Notes under the pieces: model-generated | Told to the model about the DNA's origin: nothing | The model's database searches: none | The model's input: only the letters and a program-made list of their open reading frames with translations | NCBI RefSeq assembly: GCF_040640215.1 | Contig: NZ_JBFABG010000001.1 | Span: forward strand, 955,761 to 1,019,760 | Length of the DNA: 64,000 nucleotides | DNA from: Actinosynnema sp040640215 | GTDB lineage: Bacteria > Actinomycetota > Actinomycetes > Mycobacteriales > Pseudonocardiaceae | Direction: 5' to 3' | Made by a program: the position numbers and the translations under genes | Shown here: in pieces, positions 18,719-27,057 of the stretch | How positions within the stretch are numbered: position 1 is the first letter of the stretch | Layout of the letters: each line of letters begins with the position of its first letter

Positions 18719-19039
18719 GTGCCCGATGTCAAGCTTGAGATCCAGATGCTGCATGACCGCGTCATGGTGCGGATCTCGCCGGAGGACGGTGAGCGCCGCA
18801 GCAGCGGCGGCATCGTGATCCCGGCGACCGCCCAGATGGCCAAGCGTCTGGCCTGGGGTGACGTCCACGGCGTCGGTACGAACGTGCGACACGTGAAGGT
18901 GGGCGACCGGGTGCTGTTCAACCCGGAGGACCAGTACGAGGTCGAGGTGCAGGGCGCGGCCTACCTGGTGCTGCGGGAACGGGACGTGCACGCGATCGCG
19001 AGCGAGCGGTCGGACCACGGGACCGGCCTCTACCTCTGA
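18719..19039 (+). CDS. GroES-family co-chaperonin-like protein
   Basis: The 106-residue protein has a GroES fold pattern: QMLHDRVMVRISPEDGERRSS (start of the barrel), the mobile-loop-like SSGGIVIPATAQMAK, and VKVGDRVLFNPEDQYEVEV. It differs from the main GroES of actinomycetes in its mobile loop and in an extended polar C-terminus (SERSDHGTGLYL). No groEL gene is adjacent, so whether it caps a chaperonin or has another task is open. Start is the GTG at 18719, six bases after a -10-like TAGACT, so the mRNA is probably leaderless. Confidence 0.8.
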   Translation: MPDVKLEIQMLHDRVMVRISPEDGERRSSGGIVIPATAQMAKRLAWGDVHGVGTNVRHVKVGDRVLFNPEDQYEVEVQGAAYLVLRERDVHAIASERSDHGTGLYL

Positions 19040-19118
19040 ACCACCGAGAAGTGATCGACGCGTGACGCCGGTCGGGTAAGCAGTCCCGGGAACTTGCGGA
19101 GAGGCAAGAGGGGGAGCG

Positions 19119-21401
19119 GTGCCGGAGAACCAGCGACCGGAGTACGACGCTGAGCGGACGAGGGCCTTCGAGCCCGTCCGCCCGTCGGGCACCGCCTCGG
19201 AGCGCACGACGCAGATCTCCGCGTCCTCGGTCCAGGAGGCGGCCTGGCCGACCGAGGAGGCGTGGCCGCAGGAGGAGCCGGACGAGCCGGCCGCCGCCCC
19301 GACGGTGCGCAACGTGCCGTCTTCGGAGGCGGCGCGGACCCCGCCCGAGGACGCCACGCGCTCCCCCGAGCCCCAGTCCGACGCGATCACGCACAAGCTG
19401 ACCCCGCCCGCCGACCCCGCCCGTGCCGCAGAAGCCGCGCGTCCGACCGAGCAGGCCCGCCCCACCGAGCAGGCCCGCCCCACCGAGCAGGCCCGCCCCA
19501 CGGTGCCGTCCGCCGAGGAGACCCGCGCGATCCCGGTCGACGCGACCCGCGCGTTCGCGGCCGACAACCCGCGCTCCCCGTCGTCCTCGGAGGAGACCAC
19601 GGTCTTCGCCACGCCGGTGTCCGTGCCCGAGGCCGCCCCCGAGGCGACCGTGCTCGGCCCGGTGATGGTGGACGAGGAGACCACCGCCGAGGAGACCGAC
19701 CAGCGCCGCCGGAACCGCCGGAAGCTGCTCCTCGTCGCCGCCGGCGTGGTCGGCCTCCTCGCCGTCCTCTACGGCGCGGACATCGCGCTGTCCAGCGGGA
19801 ACGTGCCGCGCGGCGTGACCGTGGCGGGCGTGGACGTCGGCGGTCTGAGCCACGGCAGCGCCGAGCAGAAGCTCCGCGACCAGATCGGCCCGCGCCTGGC
19901 CCAGCCGGTGCGGACCCAGGCGGGCGACGTGGCCACCGAGTTCGACCCGGAGGCCGCCGGCCTGGAGCTCGACTGGAACGCCACGCTGGACCGCGCCGGC
20001 GATCAGCCGCTGTCCCCGATCACCCGGGTGACGTCGTTCTTCACCTCCCGCGAGGTCGGCATCGCGACCCGCAGCGACAGCGGCAAGCTGACCGTCGCGC
20101 TGGAGGCGCTGCGCGCCACCACCGATCACGACCCCGCCGAGGGCACCATCCGGTTCGAGGGCGCGAGCCCGGTGGCCGTGGACCCGAGGCAGGGCCAGAA
20201 GCTGGACGTGCCGGCCGCGTCGGAGAAGCTGCTGGGGGCCTGGGCGGACGGCGGCACGATCGACCTGCCGGTCGACACGACCCCGGTCAAGACCACGAAG
20301 GAAGGCGTCCTGAAGGCGCTGGACGAGGTCGCCAAGCCCGCCGTGGCCTCGCCGGTCGTCATCAAGGGCGAGGGCAAGGACGCGACCCTCACGCCCGAGC
20401 AGCTCGCCACGACGCTGGTGTTCGAGCCCGCCGAGGACGGCGGGCTGACCTCGAAGGTCGACAACAACAAGGTGGTCGAGGCGGCCGGCCCGCAGCTCAA
20501 GGACACCGAGAAGGAGGGCAAGGACGCCGAGATCGTGTTCGACGGCGGCCGGCCCACCGTGAAGGAGTCCGTGGACGGCCTGGGCGTCGACTGGGACAAG
20601 TCCTTGGCGACCTTCCTGGACGTGCTCAAGAGCAAGGACCAGCGCGAGATCAAGGCGGAGTACAAGCACACGCCCGCCAAGGTCACCACCGAGCAGGCGA
20701 ACAAGATGGGCATCAAGGAGGTCGTCGGCGAGTTCCAGACCGGGGGCTTCGCCGCCGACTCGGGCACCAACATCCGGGTGGTCGCGGAGAAGGTGAACGG
20801 CGCGATCGTGAAGCCGGGCGAGACGTTCTCGCTCAACGGCTACACCGGCCCGCGCGGCACCGCCCAGGGTTACGTCGACGCGGGCATCATCGAGAACGGC
20901 GCGCCGGGCCGCGCGGTCGGCGGCGGCATCTCGCAGTTCGCGACCACGCTGTACAACGCGGCCTACCACGCGGGCATGAAGGACGCGGGCCACAAGGAGC
21001 ACAGCTACTGGATCTCGCGCTACCCGGCCGGCCGCGAGGCCACGGTGTTCATGGACGGCGCGGGCAACAGCCTGATCGACATCAAGTTCGCCAACCCGGA
21101 CGACACGGGCATCGCGATCCAGACCATCTGGACGCCGTCCACGATCAAGATCGTCCTGTGGGGCACCAAGAACTACGACGTCTCGGGCTCCACCAGCGAG
21201 CAGACGGAATTCACCGACCCGAACGAGATCAAGAAGACGACCCAGCCGTGCGTGGCCAGTGCCGGCGCGCGGGGCTTCACCGTCACCGACACCCGGACCA
21301 TCAAGGACCGCCGGACGGGCCAGTCCCGCTCGGAGACCCGCACGGTCCGCTACGACCCGTCGCCGAAGATCGTCTGCGAGGCACCCCCGCCCGCCGGCTA
21401 G
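19119..21401 (+). CDS. VanW family membrane protein with peptidoglycan-binding-like domains
   Basis: A 760-residue protein. The first 190 residues are a disordered acidic/proline tail facing the cytoplasm, with a short repeat ARPTEQ (three copies near residues 107-125). One transmembrane helix (RKLLLVAAGVVGLLAVLYGAD) follows. Outside are two repeat modules of the PG_binding_4 kind (GVTVAGVDVGGLSHGSAEQK and a later copy), then the VanW domain with FSLNGYTGPRGTAQGYVDAG, GGGISQFATTLYNAAYHAGM and SYWISRYPAGREATVF. VanW proteins occur with cell-wall enzymes and some vancomycin clusters, but biochemistry is lacking. The GTG start has AGAGGGGGAG upstream. Likely role is at the cell wall (inference). 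Confidence 0.88.
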   Translation: MPENQRPEYDAERTRAFEPVRPSGTASERTTQISASSVQEAAWPTEEAWPQEEPDEPAAAPTVRNVPSSEAARTPPEDATRSPEPQSDAITHKLTPPADPARAAEAARPTEQARPTEQARPTEQARPTVPSAEETRAIPVDATRAFAADNPRSPSSSEETTVFATPVSVPEAAPEATVLGPVMVDEETTAEETDQRRRNRRKLLLVAAGVVGLLAVLYGADIALSSGNVPRGVTVAGVDVGGLSHGSAEQKLRDQIGPRLAQPVRTQAGDVATEFDPEAAGLELDWNATLDRAGDQPLSPITRVTSFFTSREVGIATRSDSGKLTVALEALRATTDHDPAEGTIRFEGASPVAVDPRQGQKLDVPAASEKLLGAWADGGTIDLPVDTTPVKTTKEGVLKALDEVAKPAVASPVVIKGEGKDATLTPEQLATTLVFEPAEDGGLTSKVDNNKVVEAAGPQLKDTEKEGKDAEIVFDGGRPTVKESVDGLGVDWDKSLATFLDVLKSKDQREIKAEYKHTPAKVTTEQANKMGIKEVVGEFQTGGFAADSGTNIRVVAEKVNGAIVKPGETFSLNGYTGPRGTAQGYVDAGIIENGAPGRAVGGGISQFATTLYNAAYHAGMKDAGHKEHSYWISRYPAGREATVFMDGAGNSLIDIKFANPDDTGIAIQTIWTPSTIKIVLWGTKNYDVSGSTSEQTEFTDPNEIKKTTQPCVASAGARGFTVTDTRTIKDRRTGQSRSETRTVRYDPSPKIVCEAPPPAG

Positions 21402-21479
21402 CCGGCGGCACGCGAACCCCCGCACACCCACCGGTCCGGCTCGGGTTAGGGCTGGTCACGTTCGGGTAGTCACCCGTTC

Positions 21480-22283
21480 GTGAACGTGCATGAGGTGAGA
21501 CGCCACCCGGCGGTGCAGGTCTTCGGCCGGGCGGGGATGGTGTGCTACGGGCTGGTGCACGTGTTGCTGGCCGTGTTGACCGCCCAGGTCGTGTTCGGCG
21601 ACAGCGGCGAGCGGACCGACCAGAAGGGCGCGGTCGCGACGCTCGCGCAGACCGGGTTCGGGCCGGTGCTGCTCTGGGTCGTGGGAATCGGGTTGTTCGC
21701 GTTCGCCGCGTGGCAGCTCGTGATGGCCGTCTCCGGCTACCAGTGGGTGCCCGCCGGTCGCAAGCGGATCACCCGCCGGCTCGGGTCGGCGGGCCGCGCG
21801 ATCACCGGGATCGCGATCGGCATCGCGGCCGTCGGCTACGCCGGCGGCAAGTCGCAGTCGGACTCCAACGAGCAACCGCAGTCGTGGACGGCGAAGGTGC
21901 TCGCGCTGCCGTGGGGGCAGGTCCTGGTCGGCATCGTGGCACTGGCCGTCATCGCGCTCGGTGTCGTCATCGCCCGCAAGGGCGTGAAGAAGGCGTTCGA
22001 GGACGACCTCGACATGTCCGACCTGCCCGTCGCCACCCGGAAGTGGGTCGAGCGGCTGGGCCGGATCGGGTGGATCGGCAAGGGCATCTCCTACGCCCTG
22101 ATCGGTATCCTGGTCGGGTTCGCGGCGATCAACGCCGACCCGTCCCAGTCCGGCGGTCTGGACAAGGCGCTGCACACGCTGGCCGCACAGCCGTACGGCG
22201 TGGTCCTGCTGGCCGTGATCGCGTTGGGGTTCCTGGGTTTCGGCGCGTACTGCTTCGCCGCCGCCCGCGCGCACAAGGTGTGA
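21480..22283 (+). CDS. DUF1206 integral membrane protein
   Basis: A 267-residue protein with six predicted transmembrane helices in three similar two-helix units. Each unit opens with a Gly-rich helix: GRAGMVCYGLVHVLLAVLTA, GSAGRAITGIAIGIAAVGYA, GRIGWIGKGISYALIGILVG, and each has a second helix about 40-50 residues on. This is the DUF1206 triple-repeat layout. Function is unknown. GTG at 21480; no strong ribosome site. It ends at a shared terminator with the convergent acyl-CoA dehydrogenase. Confidence 0.88.
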   Translation: MNVHEVRRHPAVQVFGRAGMVCYGLVHVLLAVLTAQVVFGDSGERTDQKGAVATLAQTGFGPVLLWVVGIGLFAFAAWQLVMAVSGYQWVPAGRKRITRRLGSAGRAITGIAIGIAAVGYAGGKSQSDSNEQPQSWTAKVLALPWGQVLVGIVALAVIALGVVIARKGVKKAFEDDLDMSDLPVATRKWVERLGRIGWIGKGISYALIGILVGFAAINADPSQSGGLDKALHTLAAQPYGVVLLAVIALGFLGFGAYCFAAARAHKV

Positions 22284-22291
22284 CGTGAAGC

Positions 22292-22330
22292 CGAAGGGCG
22301 GCACCCCCGACCGGGGGGTGCCGCCCTTCG
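22292..22330. terminator. Bidirectional terminator between DUF1206 and acyl-CoA dehydrogenase genes
   Basis: A near-perfect hairpin with a 17-bp stem (CGAAGGGCGGCACCCCC paired with GGGGGTGCCGCCCTTCG) separates the two convergent genes. Confidence 0.8.
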
Positions 22331-22340
22331 CGCTGTCCGG

Positions 22341-24179
22341 TCAGAACGCGGCTTCGTCCACGTCCATCAGCGAGTTGTCCGTGGTCTCCGCGATCTTCCG
22401 GCGCGCCGAGAGCTCCGGCAGCACGGACCTGGCGAAGAACGACGCCACGGCCACCTTGCCCTCGTAGAAGGCCTTGTCCCGGGCGGACACCGGGCCGTCG
22501 AGCTTGGCCAGCGCCACCTCGGCCTGGCGCAGCAGCAGCCAGCCCACCAGCACGTCGCCCGCCGTCATCAGCAGCCGGACGGAGTTCTGGCCGACCTTGT
22601 ACAGGTTGCGGACGTCCTCCTGCGACGTGGTCAGGTAGCCGACCAGCGCGCCGAGCATCCCCTGGAGGTCCTCCAGGCCCTGCTTGAGCAGCGCCCGCTC
22701 CTCCTTGAGCCGCCCGTTGCCGCCCTCGTTGTCGAGGAACGCCTGGATCTCGCCGCTCAGGAACCCGAGCGCCTGGCCCTTGTCCCGGATGATCTTGCGG
22801 AAGAAGAAGTCCAGCGACTGGATCGCGGTCGTGCCCTCGTACAGCGAGTCGATCTTGGAGTCCCGGATGTACTGCTCGACCGGGTACTCCTGGAGGAAGC
22901 CCGAGCCGCCCAGGGTCTGCAACGACTGCGCGAGCTGCTCGTAGGCCCGCTCCGAGCCGACGCCCTTGACGATCGGCAGCAGCAGGTCGTTGACCTTCTC
23001 GGCCAGCTCCCTGCCCTCGCCGCCCAGGGCGATCCGGTCCTGGAACGTCGCCGTGTACAGGTACACCGCGCGCAGGCCCTCGGCGTACGCCTTCTGGAGC
23101 ATCAGCGAACGTCGCACGTCCGGGTGGTGGGTGATGGTCACGCGGGGCGCGGTCTTGTCCGTCATCCGGGTCAGGTCGGCGCTCTGCACCCGCTCCTTGG
23201 CGTAGGCCAGCGCGTTCAGGTAGCCGGTGGACAGGGTGCCGATGGCCTTGGTGCCGACCATCATCCGGGCGTACTCGATGACCTGGAACATCTGCGCGAT
23301 GCCGTCGTGCACCTCGCCCAGCAGCCATCCCCGGGCGGGCACGCCGTGCTGGCCGAAGGTGAGCTCGCAGGTCGTGGAGACCTTGAGGCCCATCTTGTGC
23401 TCGACGTTGGTGACGAAAGCGCCGTTGCGCTCGCCGGTCGACTCGCCGGTCTCGGGGTCGAAGTGCCACTTGGGCACCAGGAACAGCGACAGGCCCTTGG
23501 TGCCGGGCCGCGCCTCGATGCCGGGGCCCTCGGGCCGGGCCAGCACCATGTGCATGATGTTCTCGGTCAGGTCCTGGTCACCCGAGGTGATGAACCGCTT
23601 CACCCCGTCGAGATGCCACGAGCCGTCCTCCTGGAGCACGGCCCTGGTGCGGCCCGCGCCCACGTCGGAGCCGGCGTCGGGCTCGGTGAGCACCATGGTG
23701 GCACCCCAGCCGCGCTCGATCATCAGCTCGGCCCACTTCTGCTGCGCCTCGGTGCCGTTGCGGTGGACGACCGTCGCGAAGCTGGGGCCCGCCAGGTACA
23801 TGTAGACGGCCGGGTTCGCGCCCAGGATCAGCTCGGACGCCGCCCACTGCACCGAGGGCGGGATGCCGAAGCCGCCCAGCTCGACGGGCAGGGACAGGCG
23901 GTACCACTCGCCGTCCCACAGGGCCCGGTAGGACCGCTTGAAGGACTCGGGCAGCGTGGCCGAGTGCGTCTTCGGGTCGAACACCGGCGGGTTGCGGTCG
24001 GCGTCGGCGAAGGACTCGGCCAGCGGACCCACGGCGAGGTTGTTCAGCTCGGCGAGCACGCCGCGCGCGGTGTCCTCGTCCGCCTGCTCGAACGGCCCCG
24101 TGCCGAGGTGGTCCTGCACGTTGAAGACCTCGAACAGGTTGAATTCGAGGTCCCGGACGTTGCTCTTGTAGTGACCCAT
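22341..24179 (-). CDS. Long acyl-CoA dehydrogenase (FadE-type)
   Basis: A 612-residue acyl-CoA dehydrogenase of the long FadE5-like class with a C-terminal extension. Landmarks: N-terminal NVRDLEFNLFEVFNV, LSLPVELGGFGIPPSVQWAA, MVLTEPDAGSDVGAGRT (FAD/substrate), DGVKRFITSGDQDL, LGGSGFLQEYPVEQYIRDSKI with the catalytic-loop region near YEGTTAIQSLDFFFRKI. It should oxidise medium or long acyl-CoA in beta-oxidation, passing electrons to ETF and then the EtfD-like protein at 33200. Its promoter carries two half-sites of the same operator found at the TetR/acyl-CoA dehydrogenase locus (12370), so joint control is likely. Confidence 0.92.
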   Translation of the reverse strand: MGHYKSNVRDLEFNLFEVFNVQDHLGTGPFEQADEDTARGVLAELNNLAVGPLAESFADADRNPPVFDPKTHSATLPESFKRSYRALWDGEWYRLSLPVELGGFGIPPSVQWAASELILGANPAVYMYLAGPSFATVVHRNGTEAQQKWAELMIERGWGATMVLTEPDAGSDVGAGRTRAVLQEDGSWHLDGVKRFITSGDQDLTENIMHMVLARPEGPGIEARPGTKGLSLFLVPKWHFDPETGESTGERNGAFVTNVEHKMGLKVSTTCELTFGQHGVPARGWLLGEVHDGIAQMFQVIEYARMMVGTKAIGTLSTGYLNALAYAKERVQSADLTRMTDKTAPRVTITHHPDVRRSLMLQKAYAEGLRAVYLYTATFQDRIALGGEGRELAEKVNDLLLPIVKGVGSERAYEQLAQSLQTLGGSGFLQEYPVEQYIRDSKIDSLYEGTTAIQSLDFFFRKIIRDKGQALGFLSGEIQAFLDNEGGNGRLKEERALLKQGLEDLQGMLGALVGYLTTSQEDVRNLYKVGQNSVRLLMTAGDVLVGWLLLRQAEVALAKLDGPVSARDKAFYEGKVAVASFFARSVLPELSARRKIAETTDNSLMDVDEAAF

Positions 24180-24213
24180 CTCGTCTCACTCCATGAAGGT
24201 CGGGGCTGTCCCC

Positions 24214-24249
24214 TACTGACCGGTAACAACAGGGTATTACCTGTCAGTA
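24214..24249. promoter_or_regulatory. Two TetR-type half-sites before the FadE-type gene
   Basis: TACTGACCGGTAA (24214-24226) and TTACCTGTCAGTA (24237-24249, whose complement is TACTGACAGGTAA) lie 35-70 nt upstream of the start. They share the pattern TACT-N5-GTAA with the sites at 12370-12397. Confidence 0.6.
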
Positions 24250-24293
24250 ACCCGGGCAAGGGCGACTACCCCGTTGTGGCGCACCAGACGAGA

Positions 24294-24995
24294 TCACGTC
24301 ATGTTGCCGCTGAGGAGTCCTGCCTGGTAGGCGAGCGAAACGGCGTGCGTGCGGTCCCGCGCGCGGAGTTTGCGCAGGATGTTCTTCACGTGCGTCCGGA
24401 CGGTCTCCACCGAGACGTACAGCTCGTTGGCCACGGCCTGGTTCTCCAGGCCGTCCGCGATGAGCTGGAGAACCTCGTACTCGCGCCGGGACAGCGCGCG
24501 GCGCGACCCGGCCTCGGCGGTCGGCGTGAAACCGGCGGCCAGCGGCGCGAGCGTCGGGTCCAGGTACATCCGCTCCTGGTGGCCGCGCACGATCGCCTGG
24601 AGCACCTCGCCGACCTCGCCGGCCCGGGGCACCATCCCGCGCACCCCCGCCGCCAGCGCGGTGCGCACGTACTTCGCGGTCCGGTGCGGCTCGCGGACCA
24701 GGGAGATCACCAGCAGTTGCGGGTCGTTGCCGACCAGCAGCGTCGCCAGGTGACCCTGCGGGTCGAGCACCGAGTCGACCAGCAGCACGTCCGGCCGCAG
24801 TCGTTCGTGCAGGCGGACGGCCGTGTTCAGGTGCCCGGTCGAGCCGAGCCAGTGCAGCCCCGGCGTTCGCCGCACGACGGCCGCGAGGCCCTCGCGGAAC
24901 AGCGGGATGGGGTCCACCAGCGCGATTCCCGGCCCCGAGGCATGCCGACCTGCGCCCACCGGGGACGACGGACGCGCGTTGACACCGGTTCGCAT
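24294..24995 (-). CDS. NarL/LuxR-type response regulator
   Basis: A 233-residue protein with a receiver-like domain (IALVDPIPLFREGLAAVVRR, LRPDVLLVDSVLD with the presumed phospho-Asp, ALAAGVRGMVPRAG) and a C-terminal GerE/LuxR HTH (LSRREYEVLQLIADGLENQA to VSVETVRTHVKNILRKLRARDR). The receiver lacks the usual paired acidic residues after its first strand (DP in place of DD/DE), so it may work without phosphorylation. No histidine kinase gene is adjacent. The ATG at 24995 has no clear ribosome site. Targets unknown. Confidence 0.87.
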   Translation of the reverse strand: MRTGVNARPSSPVGAGRHASGPGIALVDPIPLFREGLAAVVRRTPGLHWLGSTGHLNTAVRLHERLRPDVLLVDSVLDPQGHLATLLVGNDPQLLVISLVREPHRTAKYVRTALAAGVRGMVPRAGEVGEVLQAIVRGHQERMYLDPTLAPLAAGFTPTAEAGSRRALSRREYEVLQLIADGLENQAVANELYVSVETVRTHVKNILRKLRARDRTHAVSLAYQAGLLSGNMT

Positions 24996-25124
24996 GTGGG
25001 TAGGAGTCGCGAAACGCCTGGACGTGACGGAGGTTCACGGAAAAAACTTCAGGCGGGGCCGTGCGACGGGTCCGGGCCGTGCTCGCGTCCGACAGGGGCC
25101 TGCGCGGGACCGGGGACCGGGTAG

Positions 25125-25152
25125 TACTGTGTGTACTAATGATTAGTACACA
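25125..25152. promoter_or_regulatory. MarR autoregulatory palindrome over its own start codon
   Basis: A 23-bp sequence with perfect 11-bp arms TGTGTACTAAT and ATTAGTACACA (25130-25152, central G) covers the MarR start ATG (25139). A -10-like TACTGT (25125-25130) lies eight bases before the ATG. Binding there would block both transcription start and a leaderless start codon. Confidence 0.7.
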
Positions 25153-25585
25153 AACTTTCGAGGGCGACCCGCTGTCCCTGGACCGGCAGGTCTGCTTCGC
25201 GCTCTCCGTCGCGTCCAGGAACGTGGTGGCCCTCTACCGGCCGCTGCTCGAACCCCTGGGACTCACCCACCCGCAGTACCTGGTCATGCTGGCGCTGTGG
25301 GGCGGTGAACCGCTGTCGGTGAAGGAGCTCGGCCGACTGCTCGCGCTGGAGCCGGCGACGCTGTCGCCACTGCTCAAGCGCCTGGAGTCGATCGGCTACG
25401 TGACGCGCGGGCGGGCGTCGTCGGACGAGCGGCAGTTGGCCGTGGCGCTGACCGAGGAAGGTGCGGCGTTGCGCGACCGCGCGTTGGCCATCCCACCGGC
25501 CGTGGTCGAGCGGCTGGGCATGACGTTGGCCGAGCTGGCCGACCTGCACCGGGTGCTGACCCGGGTGATCGGGGCGACCTCATGA
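25139..25585 (+). CDS. MarR family regulator
   Basis: A 148-residue MarR/OhrR-like protein: LDRQVCFALSVASRNVVALYRPLL (dimer helix), THPQYLVMLALWGGEPLSVKELG, LLALEPATLSPLLKRLESIGYV (recognition helix) and wing RASSDERQLAVALTEEG. A cysteine at the OhrR-like position (residue 17, QVCFAL) suggests an organic-peroxide-sensing one-Cys repressor, though the neighbouring ohr gene expected for OhrR is absent in the window. It overlaps the next gene by four bases (ATGA), so the two are co-translated. An exact palindrome covers the start codon, which implies autorepression. Confidence 0.88.
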   Translation: MISTQTFEGDPLSLDRQVCFALSVASRNVVALYRPLLEPLGLTHPQYLVMLALWGGEPLSVKELGRLLALEPATLSPLLKRLESIGYVTRGRASSDERQLAVALTEEGAALRDRALAIPPAVVERLGMTLAELADLHRVLTRVIGATS

Positions 25586-25983
25586 CCACGCCACCGGTGC
25601 TGCTGCGCGCCTGGTACCTGGTCGGGGGACGGCTGCCGGTGAAGTACCGCGAGTGGGTGTTCCGGCAGGCGACCAAGCCGACGTGGCTGGTGTGGTTCGT
25701 GGTGCGGGCGCTGGTCCAGGTCCTGCCGCTGACCGTGGTGATCACCCTGGGCCTGGTCTGGGGCCTGGGCTCCCCGTTCCCGCTGGCCGTCGCGTGCGGC
25801 TCGTTGGGGTTGGTGGTCGGGGTGTACTTCGCGGTGTCGTACGCGATCGAGTCCACCGACCACCGGATGACGAAGTACGGCTACCCGAGGGCAGCGGCCA
25901 GCACGTTCCGGAAGGAGCAGAACACCGACACCGACCGCGAGCGCGCGCGCCGGTACGACGAGGTGTGGCGGCAACAGGGCTGA
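25582..25983 (+). CDS. DUF5313-like small membrane protein
   Basis: A 133-residue protein with two hydrophobic helices (WFVVRALVQVLPLTVVITLG and PLAVACGSLGLVVGVYFAVS), an N-terminal amphipathic LPVKYREWVFRQATKPTW, and a charged tail (ASTFRKEQNTDTDRERARRY). This fits the actinobacterial DUF5313 family as I remember it. It overlaps the MarR stop by ATGA and must share its mRNA, so it may be the stress-induced target of MarR. Function unknown. Confidence 0.7.
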   Translation: MTTPPVLLRAWYLVGGRLPVKYREWVFRQATKPTWLVWFVVRALVQVLPLTVVITLGLVWGLGSPFPLAVACGSLGLVVGVYFAVSYAIESTDHRMTKYGYPRAAASTFRKEQNTDTDRERARRYDEVWRQQG

Positions 25984-26012
25984 GCGCGGAACCTCCGCCG
26001 CCCACTGCCCCA

Positions 26013-26204
26013 CTACGGGGAGCGGTCTCTCGCGGGCAGGGCGAGCTTCAGGGTGCGCAGCAGCTCAAGCGCGTGCTTGCGCCCTTCCTTGTCCGCCTTC
26101 AACGACCACAGCGCCACAACTGCAACGAGAACAGCGCGCAGGAGAAGCAGGACGAGAGCGGTAACCGCGCCAGCGCCGCCGAGTTGAGCCAGCAGACCGA
26201 TCAT
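26013..26204 (-). CDS. Small single-pass membrane protein, 63 residues
   Basis: MIGLLAQLGGAGAVTALVLL opens a single transmembrane helix (about residues 8-34), followed by a basic cytoplasmic tail (LKADKEGRKHALELLRTLKL). The ATG at 26204 has an ideal GGAGGTG six bases upstream, the best reason to believe in the gene. A 16-bp palindrome stands 26 bp upstream of the start. No family recognised; its size and shape resemble small stress or holin-like peptides, but no function can be claimed. Confidence 0.55.
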   Translation of the reverse strand: MIGLLAQLGGAGAVTALVLLLLRAVLVAVVALWSLKADKEGRKHALELLRTLKLALPARDRSP

Positions 26205-26229
26205 CCGAGCCACCTCCGGACACACTTCA

Positions 26230-26245
26230 CCTGTCGTACGACAGG
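26230..26245. promoter_or_regulatory. Perfect 16-bp palindrome upstream of the small membrane protein gene
   Basis: CCTGTCGTACGACAGG is an exact palindrome. It lies 26-41 bp upstream of the 63-residue protein start, the usual place for an operator. Bases 26246-26481 between it and the PIN gene show nothing else. Confidence 0.5.
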
Positions 26246-26481
26246 CTGTTTGTGTCGGACTAGCTCATTCGGTCTACTCCCTTCGGCGGGCTCTCGGCAC
26301 TACGACAGATGTGTGGTGCCGGGGGTGCAAGTGTCCGGTTGTCGCATACGGTTGTCAATGGTCGCCAAGCTGGCTTGGACGAGGACGAGGACGATGCGCC
26401 GCGTCTGTTCGCTGTCGGTCTGGGAGTGGCACTCGAGGGGCACGACCTGTCCATCCTGCGGCCAGTTCGATGCGTGCAAGG

Positions 26482-27057
26482 TCAGTGGCGCTGCCGCCAT
26501 CGAGCTTGCAGCACGGGAGTGCGGACCTCCGCAGCAAAGTCGGGAACGACCTTGGCCAAGCGGTCCAGGAACTTCTCCGGTGTGACTTCCGGCTTGTTGT
26601 ACGCGCTGATCTGATCGTTGATGCACTCGACTGTGCGGTCGGGGTAGAGGTCGAACTGGTCGAGCAGGAAATCGTCAGGGTGCACGGCGTCCAGGTCGTA
26701 CGGTGTCAATGCCGCAGCGGGGAAATCGTCGGTGTTGGCAGTCACGATCACAGCGGCACCGCCATACGCGGCGGCAGCGAGCACGTGCCGGTCCTTCGGG
26801 TCGTTGGTCATCACGTCGGTCAGGGATTCGTAGCCGGTCACCAGCGCGTCGGGAAACACCTGGCGGATGGTGTCGACGAACCGCCGGGCGCTCTCCGGCG
26901 TGCGATGTCCCACTCGGGGCAGATTGCGCTCGACCTCGTCGAGCACTTCGTCAGACCAGAGTGGACGGTAGGTATCCGCCTCCGCCAACCTCAGCAGAAG
27001 GTCTGCCAGGCGGTAGGGGATGAGCACGCAAGCGTCCAGGAGCGCGGGAAAGGGCAC
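26482..27057 (-). CDS. PIN-domain toxin of a type II toxin-antitoxin pair
   Basis: A 191-residue PIN-domain protein (PIN_3-like). Acidic active-site residues are visible: LLDACVLIPYRLAD (first Asp), SDEVLDEVERNL (Glu), TNDPKDRHVLAAAA (Asp pair) and VTANTDDF. PIN toxins are metal-dependent RNases, often cleaving tRNA or rRNA. The C-terminal 60 residues (LLDQFDLYPDRTVECINDQI onward) form a helical extension not found in short VapC. Its start shares one base with the antitoxin stop (TAGTG), so the two genes are coupled. GC content is lower than in neighbouring housekeeping genes, in keeping with transfer. Confidence 0.85.
   Translation of the reverse strand: MPFPALLDACVLIPYRLADLLLRLAEADTYRPLWSDEVLDEVERNLPRVGHRTPESARRFVDTIRQVFPDALVTGYESLTDVMTNDPKDRHVLAAAAYGGAAVIVTANTDDFPAAALTPYDLDAVHPDDFLLDQFDLYPDRTVECINDQISAYNKPEVTPEKFLDRLAKVVPDFAAEVRTPVLQARWRQRH

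Noticed and set aside
16604..21431. Two overlapping minus-strand open frames of 800-1000 codons
   Set aside because: They mirror the thioredoxin-NHL, GroES-like and VanW genes, which have clear domains. The minus-strand products are low-complexity Arg/Gly/Val repeats.
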